Origin: an uncultured Eubacteriales bacterium
Lineage (GTDB): Bacteria > Bacillota > Clostridia > Oscillospirales > Oscillospiraceae
Direction: 5' to 3'
NCBI GenBank assembly: GCA_902475455.1
Contig: CABRZO010000046.1
Location: 1 to 14,181 of the forward strand
Length of the DNA stretch: 14,181 nucleotides
Shown here: positions 1-5,186 of the stretch, piece by piece
How positions within the stretch are numbered: the stretch's first letter is position 1
How the letters are laid out: every line of letters starts with the position of its first letter
Notes under the pieces: model-generated
Database searches by the model: none
What the model saw: the letters and a program-made list of their open reading frames with translations, nothing else
Told to the model about the DNA's origin: nothing
Position numbers and translations under genes: made by a program

Positions 1-76
1 CATATAGCAGGCTCTCCGTCAAGGTCGTCTTTCCAGCGTCTACATGGGCAAGAATCCCGATATTGATAATGTTCAT
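1..76 (-). CDS. tet(W): Tetracycline resistance ribosomal protection protein, N-terminus (tet(W)-like), cut by window edge
   Basis: Only the first 25 codons are present. They read MNIINIGILAHVDAGKTTLT and continue ESLLY, which contains the G1 GTP-binding loop AHVDAGKT. This differs from EF-G (typically AHIDAGKTTTTERIL) and matches the Tet(M)/Tet(O)/Tet(W)/Tet(32) class, GTPases that bind the ribosome and release tetracycline from the A site. The start is fixed by a GGAGG ribosome-binding site at 83-87, 6 nt upstream, and by the classic tet(M)-type leader before it. Assignment to tet(W) rather than tet(O), tet(32) or a mosaic rests on remembered resemblance of the first codons and is less certain than the class. 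The gene is the probable cargo of the element. Its body is outside the window, so intactness cannot be judged. Confidence 0.88.
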   Translation of the reverse strand, partial: MNIINIGILAHVDAGKTTLTESLLY

Positions 77-108
77 GTCTATCCTCCATACAAGGCCCGA
101 ATGGGCGC

Positions 109-146
109 AAAAATCCCCAGCGGCTAATACTTTTACCGCTGGGGAT
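109..146 (-). terminator. Transcription attenuator in the tet leader
   Basis: A perfect 11-bp stem (136-146 with 113-123) closes a 12-nt loop and is followed on the minus strand by five T residues (109-113). It sits 33 nt before the tet start codon. The layout, a stem ending in CUGGGGAU followed by U residues, then a GCCC-rich stretch and the ribosome-binding site, parallels the tet(M) attenuator. Most transcripts should end here unless termination is relieved, for example by altered ribosome movement on the leader when tetracycline is present (known for the class, inferred here). Confidence 0.85.
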
Positions 147-171
147 CATGACTTCGGACACACAGAAACAT
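133..171 (-). CDS. Candidate tet leader peptide, 12 aa
   Basis: A 12-codon frame reads MFLCVRSHDPQR and ends in TAA inside the attenuator stem. Its position, just before and into the terminator hairpin, matches the short leader ORF of tet(M)-class genes, where ribosome progress is proposed to decide whether the terminator forms. There is no clear Shine-Dalgarno sequence ahead of its ATG, so translation is plausible but unproven from sequence. The peptide differs from the longer tet(M) leader, and no database match was made. Confidence 0.45.
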   Translation of the reverse strand: MFLCVRSHDPQR

Positions 172-216
172 ACACGACTTACATAAGCCGCGGTCCGTCA
201 CGATATTTACTAAAAA

Positions 217-314
217 GGCAAAAGTATTCTTAAAATTGGGTACAAAAACCAAGCCCCTGCAAGGGGCAATCATTTTTGCGCCCATTATCAAATTTTATTT
301 AAGAATACCTTGCC
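217..314 (-). promoter_or_regulatory. Long-range stem in the tet mRNA leader with an internal terminator-like hairpin
   Basis: On the transcript, the segment from 314 to 298 pairs with the segment from 234 to 217 over about 16 bp, with one G-U pair and one bulge. This encloses a smaller hairpin of five G-C pairs (263-267 with 253-257) followed by TTGGTTTTTG on the minus strand. A long stem with the same AAGAATAC core occurs in tet(M) leaders. The inner hairpin could be an early pause or termination site. Confidence 0.6.
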
Positions 315-350
315 GCATATTTGATAGACTCCTCAAATCAGGATGACAGC

Positions 351-379
351 AGTATAGCATAGCACACTCTAAAATGCAA
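351..379 (-). promoter_or_regulatory. Promoter of the tet gene
   Basis: TTGCAT (374-379) and TATACT (351-356) are separated by exactly 17 bp on the minus strand. Transcription would start near 344, giving a leader of roughly 270 nt that contains all the structured elements before the tet start codon. Confidence 0.8.
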
Positions 380-404
380 GAAGTTTTTACCCGCTGTCCC
401 AAAT

Positions 405-441
405 AAATCAGGAGGGCATTCACCGGGACACCCTCCGATTT
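405..441 (-). terminator. Possible weak terminator after the tnpV remnant
   Basis: An imperfect inverted repeat (437-441 and 431-436 against 411-416 and 405-409, one unpaired base) is followed by ATTT on the minus strand. It lies between the tnpV remnant and the tet promoter and could insulate tet from read-through. The T tract is short. Confidence 0.35.
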
Positions 442-447
442 GGGGCC

Positions 448-562
448 TCATGCGCAAATAATTTCTGTGTCCACGATTTCCGCCGCACACGCCCGAATAT
501 TGTTAGTCCCTCTGCAACTCATACCACAGACCGTTGCCCTCGTCAAAGATGTACTTTTCCAT
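448..562 (-). pseudogene. tnpV: tnpV remnant with a large internal deletion
   Basis: From a good ribosome-binding site (TGGAGG) the frame reads MEKYIFDEGNGLWYELQ, then RD and a stop at 503-505. This matches the start of the small TnpV family of clostridial transposon proteins. Immediately after, in another frame, the sequence reads NNIRACAAEIVDTEIICA and stops at 448-450, matching the usual C-terminus of the same family (NNIRACAREIVEKEI-type). An intact TnpV is about 115-120 residues; roughly 80 central codons are missing and the two ends are joined out of frame. The remnant is therefore non-functional as TnpV, though the 19-codon N-terminal piece could still be translated. It marks an older transposon next to the tet gene. 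Recognition is from memory of the family and was not searched. Confidence 0.7.
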
Positions 563-585
563 GAAATTACCTCCATTTTTTGTGA

Positions 586-1929
586 TTATCGTGCGCCTAC
601 CCTCATTTTTGACCTTGCACCCCATTTCCGCTCCTTTTCGACCTGTTCCTGCTGGTAAGCTGCCTCCAGTATCCTGTCCGCCTGTTCCGGGCCAATGGCC
701 CGTCTGACCCGCTCATAGTCCCTGACTTGCCCTTTCAAGCCGTCCCTCTCGGCACAAACCTCATAAATCCTGGCTGACAGGGAGCCGTTCTTACTGACCT
801 CACGATCATAGGCGCTCTGCAACCGCTCAAACTTGCTCTTGAGGTCGAAGTAGGCCCGGTAGACGGAGCGCAGCACCTTGACGATCTTCTCCCAAAGGGG
901 CTTGGCCTTTTTCTCCCGGTAGGACTTGGCCGATTCCAGCGGCCCCGCCTCCGGCAGCGTCCGCTCCGGGTCGTCGGAGAAGTCCGCCGCCAGTTTCTCC
1001 ATGCCCTTGAGCAAGGGCGCTACATCGTCCAGCTTAGCCCTGGCCTGGGCCGCTTTCTTCTCAGCTGATGCTGCCTCCTTATTCTTTTTGTCGGCCTCAA
1101 CCTGGGCCAGCGCCGACACCTCTTGAAGCTGTGCAAGCCGTTCCTGCTCACGCTCCGTCTTGAACTGCGTAACAGTCAAATGTTCTTCGGAACTACCACG
1201 TTCCCCACGCTCTACATCGTCATAGCCAGCGGAGCGCATATGCTCAAAGAAATCATCTTGCAGGACACTGTACGACTTTCGTAGAACGGGTTTGCCCTTA
1301 GCTGTGCGTAACGGCTCCCCGGTGGTTTCGTCCAGAATGGGCTTGGACGCCCACTTCTTGCTCATGCTCACCTGCATGATCGTTTCCTTGACCTTGCCCA
1401 CCAGGGACTTGTCCTTGCACCGCTTTGTCCAGCGTATCTCCTTCTCCACTACCGGGATATAAACCACATGGAGGTGGTAGTGGTACACGTCCTCCCCCAG
1501 CGCCTCGGACATGGCCCGGTTGCGCTCGTCAGCGTGCATGACCGCCGACAAAATATACTGCTCTCCGCCCACGATTTTGATTGCGGCTTTGTATGCTTCG
1601 GTGTAAAATTGTTTTGCAAAGTCATAGCCGCCGTGGTTGTAGAAGTAAGCGGAGTTTACGTCAAAGACCAGCTCACCATATCGAAAGGCATCCTCCTTGA
1701 TACCACGAGTGGAAATCACGCCATCAGCCTCCATTCGAGCAAACATCTCTCGATACCCGGCAGACGGGGTTTTGAAATGGACATTGAGCGGCGTCCGCTC
1801 CAGTACAATGTCCTGATTGACATAGGAATCCTTCTCACGCTCGTTGTGCTGCTGGGTGTTACCGATCTTGGTTTCGGTCAGCCTCATATTTCTTGCGTTG
1901 GTACGGTCAATACCGTCGCCTCTCGCCAT
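586..1929 (-). CDS. mobV: MobV-family relaxase (Mob/Pre plasmid recombination type)
   Basis: 447 residues. The N-terminal half is a Mob_Pre relaxase domain: NTQQHNERE near residues 24-32 supplies the conserved histidine (H28) aligned with the nucleophile of MobM of pMV158. HADE (H132, E135) and HYHLHVV (H150, H152, H154) supply the metal-binding cluster. The C-terminal half (about 255-435) is charged, Lys/Glu/Ala rich and probably coiled coil, as in many MobV proteins. The enzyme should nick oriT (1992-2055, immediately upstream) and pilot the single strand into a helper conjugation pore. The ATG at 1929 is preferred: AGGAGG at 1940-1945 lies 10 nt upstream. A TTG two codons earlier (1935) is too close to that site. 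It is the last mobilisation gene in the operon. Compared with MobM, the HxDE and HxH parts of the metal motif are separated by about a dozen extra residues. Confidence 0.92.
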   Translation of the reverse strand: MARGDGIDRTNARNMRLTETKIGNTQQHNEREKDSYVNQDIVLERTPLNVHFKTPSAGYREMFARMEADGVISTRGIKEDAFRYGELVFDVNSAYFYNHGGYDFAKQFYTEAYKAAIKIVGGEQYILSAVMHADERNRAMSEALGEDVYHYHLHVVYIPVVEKEIRWTKRCKDKSLVGKVKETIMQVSMSKKWASKPILDETTGEPLRTAKGKPVLRKSYSVLQDDFFEHMRSAGYDDVERGERGSSEEHLTVTQFKTEREQERLAQLQEVSALAQVEADKKNKEAASAEKKAAQARAKLDDVAPLLKGMEKLAADFSDDPERTLPEAGPLESAKSYREKKAKPLWEKIVKVLRSVYRAYFDLKSKFERLQSAYDREVSKNGSLSARIYEVCAERDGLKGQVRDYERVRRAIGPEQADRILEAAYQQEQVEKERKWGARSKMRVGAR

Positions 1930-1991
1930 AGGCAAAAATCCTCCTGTTTCAGATGTTGGGTTGTTGAAAGAGGACGGGGGTTCGGGGGAGG

Positions 1992-2055
1992 CACTTCCTG
2001 CGGGAAGTGTAATAACCCACTATGACACTTTCATCCCTTCGGTCTGCAAAGTGTC
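1992..2055 (-). other. oriT: Predicted origin of transfer (oriT), MobV type
   Basis: On the minus strand the core reads CATAGTGGGTTATTAC, flanked by the inverted hexamers AAGTGT and ACACTT (2025-2030 and 2005-2010). The pMV158 oriT has the same plan, TAGTGTG/TTA between inverted repeats, so the nick is predicted between 2016 and 2015 (GGG/TTA). A second perfect 8-bp inverted repeat lies just upstream (2048-2055 with 2024-2031), and a 7-bp hairpin lies just downstream (2003-2009 with 1992-1998). The site is about 65-75 nt upstream of the relaxase start, the normal place for a MobV oriT. Confidence 0.85.
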
Positions 2056-2076
2056 GTGGGCTCTCCGAGGGGGTGT

Positions 2077-2145
2077 GGGGGCTTTGCCCCCGGCAACTGC
2101 GGTTGCCTCCCCCAGCAGGGCCGCCCTTTGAAAAGGGCACCCTGC
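2077..2145. repeat. Cluster of three GC-rich hairpins between repA and oriT
   Basis: Three perfect stems lie in tandem: 2077-2082 with 2086-2091 (6 bp, 3-nt loop), 2092-2097 with 2102-2107 (6 bp, 4-nt loop), and a compound stem of 2115-2120 with 2140-2145 enclosing 2123-2129 with 2132-2138. None is followed by a T tract on either strand, so they do not look like intrinsic terminators. Their place beside oriT suggests a role on single-stranded DNA, such as a lagging-strand initiation site (inference). Confidence 0.6.
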
Positions 2146-2170
2146 ACCCCGCCTAAACTTTGCTGCTCCC

Positions 2171-2254
2171 CGTGACAGCCGTGACGACCGTGACGATGTT
2201 TCAGACACCGCCGCCACTCTCAAAAAAGCCGTCACAGCCGTCACGGTCGTCACG
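2171..2254. repeat. Opposed 9-bp iteron-like repeats, possible replication origin
   Basis: Three tandem copies of a 9-bp unit built on GTGAC lie at 2171-2195, and three more lie in inverted orientation at about 2229-2254, overlapping the repA stop codon. CGTGACGACCGTGACG (2180-2195) and its exact reverse complement (2239-2254) form a 16-bp perfect inverted repeat. Iterons next to a RepA-like helicase gene suggest a replication origin of the excised element. No T tract follows, so a repA terminator is less likely. Confidence 0.5.
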
Positions 2255-3404
2255 CCTGGGACGGTTCCAGCGTCAGGCTGATACTTCTCCCGGCGTGGCT
2301 CCTGCTGTTCTCATAGCGGATGTGGTAGTCTGTCAGCAGCTTCCCGGCCCGGACGTTTAGCCGCATCGCCAGGGCGTTGGGCTTCATGTCAGTCTGGAGC
2401 GCCGCTACCAGCTCGGTGGCCGTACCACCCCAGGTCGGCTTCTCCACCGTCACAAGGGCGGCTATGGCCTCCAGCACCGGGTCGGGCGGCTCTGTCCATG
2501 CCTCCGTTTCCGTACGCTCCAGCGTCCATATCAGCCGTTCCTTGTCCTTGGTAAGATAGAATCGCTGGTCTTGCTGGTCACGCCCGGCCACGTCCAGAAC
2601 GGCGCTGCCGTCTGTCCGCTTCTCCTTTTGAAGAAGAAAGGCCCCGTCCGCCGCTCCGAGCAGGCCGTTGGTGCCGGAAATCATATCGAACTTATCATCG
2701 GCCTGTTGTTTGCGGGTGTGATGTACCAGCAGGAGGCAGACGCCGCAATCATCGGCAAGGCGTTTCAGCTTGCCCACCACCTCATAATCGTTGGCGTAGC
2801 TGTACTTATCCCCGCCAGCCTCCCGGATTTTCTGGAGAGTGTCAATGATAATCAGCTTGGTGTTCGGGTGTTCCCGGACGAACTTCTTTAGCTGTTCCTC
2901 CAGGCCAACGCCAAGCTGTTTGGCGTAGACCGCAAAGAGCAGATTGTCGGTGCCCTCTGTGCCGAACATTCGGTATAGCCGCCCCTGCAAGCGGCGGTGG
3001 TCGTCCTCCAACGCCAGGTAGAGGACAGTCCCCTTGTGAACAGGATAGCCCCACAGGGGGAGGCCCATGCTGACATGGTAGGCAAGCTGAGCCATCAGGA
3101 ACGACTTGCCCACCTTGGGCGCTCCCGCAAAGAGGTATGTCCCAGGGTAGAGCAGACCGTCAATGACGGGCGGTCTGCTCTGGTAGATGTTCTGGTAAAG
3201 GTCGTTCATAGAAACCGTGTGGAGGTAGGCCGGGTCGCTCATGCGCCGCATATCTCGGAGCATTTCTTCCAAACTTTCCTCTTGGGGGTTGTTTTCAGCC
3301 GTTTCCTCTGCTATACTTTTGGCAGTTGTTTGTGAAATGGGCTGTTCCCCGTCTGTTGGCGCAGACGGAACCGGGACAGTCCTTTTCGTTTCTCTGGAAT
3401 CCAT
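2250..3404 (-). CDS. RepA-like AAA/RecA-fold ATPase (replicative helicase type)
   Basis: 384 residues. A low-complexity, Glu/Thr-rich N-terminal stretch (1-55) is followed by a RecA-fold ATPase domain: Walker A GAPKVGKS at 94-101, Walker B LIIIDT at 184-189, LVHHTRK at 226-232, and SGTNGLLGAADG near 243-254. This pattern is that of RSF1010 RepA-like hexameric helicases found on mobilisable plasmids and elements (AAA_25 type). The C-terminal 75 residues may be a small winged-helix or DNA-binding part. It likely helps replicate or unwind the excised circular form. The ATG at 3404 is taken. A TTG one codon upstream (3407) has better spacing from AGGAGG at 3417-3422 and is an equal choice. It begins 7 nt after the MobC-like gene, in the same operon. 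An accessory helicase for transfer is also possible. Confidence 0.85.
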   Translation of the reverse strand: MDSRETKRTVPVPSAPTDGEQPISQTTAKSIAEETAENNPQEESLEEMLRDMRRMSDPAYLHTVSMNDLYQNIYQSRPPVIDGLLYPGTYLFAGAPKVGKSFLMAQLAYHVSMGLPLWGYPVHKGTVLYLALEDDHRRLQGRLYRMFGTEGTDNLLFAVYAKQLGVGLEEQLKKFVREHPNTKLIIIDTLQKIREAGGDKYSYANDYEVVGKLKRLADDCGVCLLLVHHTRKQQADDKFDMISGTNGLLGAADGAFLLQKEKRTDGSAVLDVAGRDQQDQRFYLTKDKERLIWTLERTETEAWTEPPDPVLEAIAALVTVEKPTWGGTATELVAALQTDMKPNALAMRLNVRAGKLLTDYHIRYENSRSHAGRSISLTLEPSQA

Positions 3405-3411
3405 CAATCTA

Positions 3412-3732
3412 TCAATCCTCCTTCATGCCGCCCATGATAGCGGCGATCATCCGAATGGTGTCCAGCAGCTCGCTGTCCACGTTGGCCCCGTCCCTGATCC
3501 GCCACAGCTCGGCCAGCACAGTGGCCAGTTCGTCCCGCAGGGCCTTATACACCCTGGGATTGCCCTGCACTACCACGTCCCGGCACAGGAGCCGCTTGGT
3601 GATGTAGTCTTGCTTCGTCAGGCCAGAGAGCCGCACAGCGGCGTCAATCTGCTTGTTTTCCTCCGGGGATACCCGGAAGGCCACGGTCTTGTTCCTCCAG
3701 CGGTTGTGAGTGTCCAAATTCTTAGCTGACAT
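3412..3732 (-). CDS. MobC-like ribbon-helix-helix mobilisation accessory protein
   Basis: 106 residues. The N-terminal part fits a ribbon-helix-helix fold: a strand TVAFRVSPEE (16-25), a helix around ENKQIDAAVRLSG, and a second helix LTKQDYITKRLL. The rest is helical. Such RHH proteins commonly bind oriT and assist the relaxase, and the context (integrase before, RepA-like ATPase and MobV after) supports that. The ATG overlaps the integrase stop by one base (TAATG), which implies translational coupling. It could instead be a transcriptional regulator of the operon or a replication accessory protein; the family name is inferred from fold and neighbourhood, not a firm match. Confidence 0.65.
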   Translation of the reverse strand: MSAKNLDTHNRWRNKTVAFRVSPEENKQIDAAVRLSGLTKQDYITKRLLCRDVVVQGNPRVYKALRDELATVLAELWRIRDGANVDSELLDTIRMIAAIMGGMKED

Positions 3733-4808
3733 TACGCTCCCATCCTTTCAAAGTCCAATTTGTCTGCCATTTCCGTCTGCTTGGACGGAAACAGGTGGGC
3801 ATAGCGATAGGTGATCTCGATACTCTCATGCCCCACACGGTCAGCAATCGCCACAGCGGAGAAGCCCATGTCAATCAGAAGTGAGATGTGCGAATGCCGG
3901 AGGTCGTGGATTCTGATACGCTTGACCCCTGCCGACTTCGCCCCTCTGTCCATCTCATGGTGGAGATAGCTTTTCGTGATGGTGAAAATGCGCTCCTTCT
4001 TCTTGATACCGTAGAGCATCCCCAGGTAATCCTTCATCTCGTCACAGAGGAAGTTGGGCATTTTAATGGTGCGGTTGCTTTTCTTCGTCTTTGGCGTGGT
4101 AATGACGTCCTTGCCGTGGAGCCGCTGATAGGACTTGCTGATTTTCACCGTCCCGGCCTCAAAGTCAAAGTCTGCCGGGGTCAGGGCCAGCAGTTCCCCC
4201 TCCCGAATACCACACCAGTAGAGCATTTCAAAGGCGTAGTAGGAAACGGGCTTGTCCATCATGGCATCTGCAAACTTCTGGTACTCCGCTTTCGTCCAGA
4301 ACAGCATTTCCTTCCGTTCCTCTGACCCCATGTTCCCAGCCTTGGCGGCGGGATTGGAGCGCAGCTCATAGAAGCGGACAGCGTGATTGAAGATGGCGCT
4401 AAGCTGGTTGTGCAGGGTTTTGAGGTAGGTAGCCGAGTAGGGCTTGCGCTTCTCGTCCCGGTAGGCCAGCAACTCGTTCTGCCATGCGATCACGTCCTTG
4501 GTGGTGATCTCGCTAATCTTCCGCTTGCCAAAGTAGGGCAGAATTTTCTTCTGGATGATGTTCTCCTTGGTCAGCCAGGTGTTCTCCTTGAGCCGGGGTT
4601 TCATATCCTTGGTGTAAAGCTCGGTAAAGGCTTCAAAGGTCATATCCAGGTCGCCGGAGGTCTGCATCTGGAAACTGCGCTCCCACTCCTGGGCCTCCCG
4701 TTTGGTGGCAAAGCCACGCTTGCACTTCTGTTTGCGCTCCCCCGTCCAGTCCTGATACCGCACCATGACGTACCATGTTCCTCTTGCTTCGTCCTTAAAG
4801 ACTGGCAT
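3732..4808 (-). CDS. int: Tyrosine site-specific recombinase / integrase
   Basis: 358 residues, usual length for Tn916-like and phage integrases. The N-terminus (1-50) resembles the arm-binding domain with the GTWYVMVRYQD pattern. Residues 55-150 form the SAM-like core-binding domain. The catalytic domain has R202 (CGIREGELLAL), a lysine-rich turn near 240, HDLRHS (H301, R304), GHESIEITYRYAH (H327) and the nucleophile Y336, so all key residues are present. It should integrate and excise the element at guaA. The ATG directly follows the upstream stop codon with no gap (TAA then ATG), with an AAGGAAGGG ribosome-binding region. The gene is expressed from the promoter ahead of the HTH gene and is the second gene of a run that continues through the mobilisation genes. 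Confidence 0.97.
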   Translation of the reverse strand: MPVFKDEARGTWYVMVRYQDWTGERKQKCKRGFATKREAQEWERSFQMQTSGDLDMTFEAFTELYTKDMKPRLKENTWLTKENIIQKKILPYFGKRKISEITTKDVIAWQNELLAYRDEKRKPYSATYLKTLHNQLSAIFNHAVRFYELRSNPAAKAGNMGSEERKEMLFWTKAEYQKFADAMMDKPVSYYAFEMLYWCGIREGELLALTPADFDFEAGTVKISKSYQRLHGKDVITTPKTKKSNRTIKMPNFLCDEMKDYLGMLYGIKKKERIFTITKSYLHHEMDRGAKSAGVKRIRIHDLRHSHISLLIDMGFSAVAIADRVGHESIEITYRYAHLFPSKQTEMADKLDFERMGA

Positions 4809-4997
4809 TTAGTTCCCTTCCTTTCTGGCCCCGTAGAGCCGTTCGTTGAAATACTGGCGGTTGACCCGCCCTGCGATGGTGATGAAGCCCTTGTCCTTCA
4901 ATTCTTCGTTGAGCTGCCGGATGAGTTTATAGGCGTAGGGCTTCGATACACCCAGCTCGTCCGCAACTTCTTCCGCCCGGATGAATCTGTTCTCCAT
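4809..4997 (-). CDS. xis: Small helix-turn-helix protein, probable excisionase
   Basis: 62 residues. The segment IRAEEVADELGVSKPYAYKLIRQLN (about 6-30) is a clear MerR/Xis-type winged helix-turn-helix, followed by a short wing (GFITIAGRVNRQYF) and a basic tail. Small proteins of this type directly before an integrase generally act as recombination directionality factors that bend DNA at the att site and favour excision. A strong AAAGGAGG ribosome-binding site supports the ATG at 4997. The gene is first in the operon, 51 nt downstream of a consensus -10 box. A purely regulatory role cannot be ruled out. Confidence 0.75.
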   Translation of the reverse strand: MENRFIRAEEVADELGVSKPYAYKLIRQLNEELKDKGFITIAGRVNRQYFNERLYGARKEGN

Positions 4998-5020
4998 ATG
5001 GATTCCTCCTTTCTTTTGAT

Positions 5021-5040
5021 TTAACGCTATTTGCTTAACG
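5021..5040. promoter_or_regulatory. Direct repeat TTAACG in the xis leader, possible operator
   Basis: TTAACG occurs at 5021-5026 and 5035-5040, a spacing of 14 bp, between the -10 box and the ribosome-binding site of xis. It could be a binding site for the XRE regulator or for Xis itself. The copies are short and could be chance. Confidence 0.3.
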
Positions 5041-5047
5041 TAGTCCT

Positions 5048-5076
5048 ATTATACTAACTCTATTCCGTTATGTCAA
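5048..5076 (-). promoter_or_regulatory. Consensus promoter of the xis-int-mob operon
   Basis: TTGACA (5071-5076) and TATAAT (5048-5053) are 17 bp apart on the minus strand: a perfect sigma-A promoter. No comparable promoter was seen inside the gene run, so xis, int, the mobC-like gene and repA are probably co-transcribed. Such a strong promoter implies a repressor, and the divergent XRE gene is the natural candidate. Confidence 0.85.
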
Positions 5077-5087
5077 GACCTTCCAAC

Positions 5088-5120
5088 GAGAAAATATAAA
5101 CAAATTTATTTATTTTTCTC
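5088..5120. promoter_or_regulatory. AT-rich imperfect palindrome between divergent promoters
   Basis: A 33-bp region begins GAGAAAA and ends TTTTCTC (7 bp perfect at the ends, 11 of 16 pairs overall). It lies between the two divergent -35 boxes and directly abuts the XRE promoter. This position suits a shared operator for autoregulation. The AT-rich centre weakens the case. Confidence 0.4.
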
Positions 5121-5149
5121 TTGACTGGTCTAAACATATCTGTTATACT
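5121..5149 (+). promoter_or_regulatory. Promoter of the XRE regulator gene
   Basis: TTGACT (5121-5126) and TATACT (5144-5149) are 17 bp apart. Transcription would begin near 5156, about 30 nt before the chosen start codon. The box also shows that a longer open frame starting at TTG 5121 is not the true gene start. Confidence 0.8.
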
Positions 5150-5186
5150 TCAAGTGTCCCCATTACATAGATTGGAGTTGGCAGTT

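Noticed and set aside
1..76. Elongation factor G as the left-edge gene
   Set aside because: The P-loop context reads HVDAGKTTLTESLLY rather than the EF-G form, and the upstream attenuator is typical of the tet(M) class.
440..658. Plus-strand 72-codon frame across the tnpV remnant
   Set aside because: It is antisense to the tnpV remnant and to the relaxase end, with no start signal or family likeness.
2020..2253. Small minus-strand frame reading MTTVTAVTAF between repA and oriT
   Set aside because: It is produced by the 9-bp repeats and hairpin DNA, overlaps oriT, and has no ribosome-binding site. It might be a decayed coding repeat but is not supported as a gene.
5121..5186. Longer start (TTG at 5121) for the XRE regulator
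   Set aside because: Those bases contain the -35 and -10 boxes; the ATG at 5187 has a ribosome-binding site and the normal domain start.
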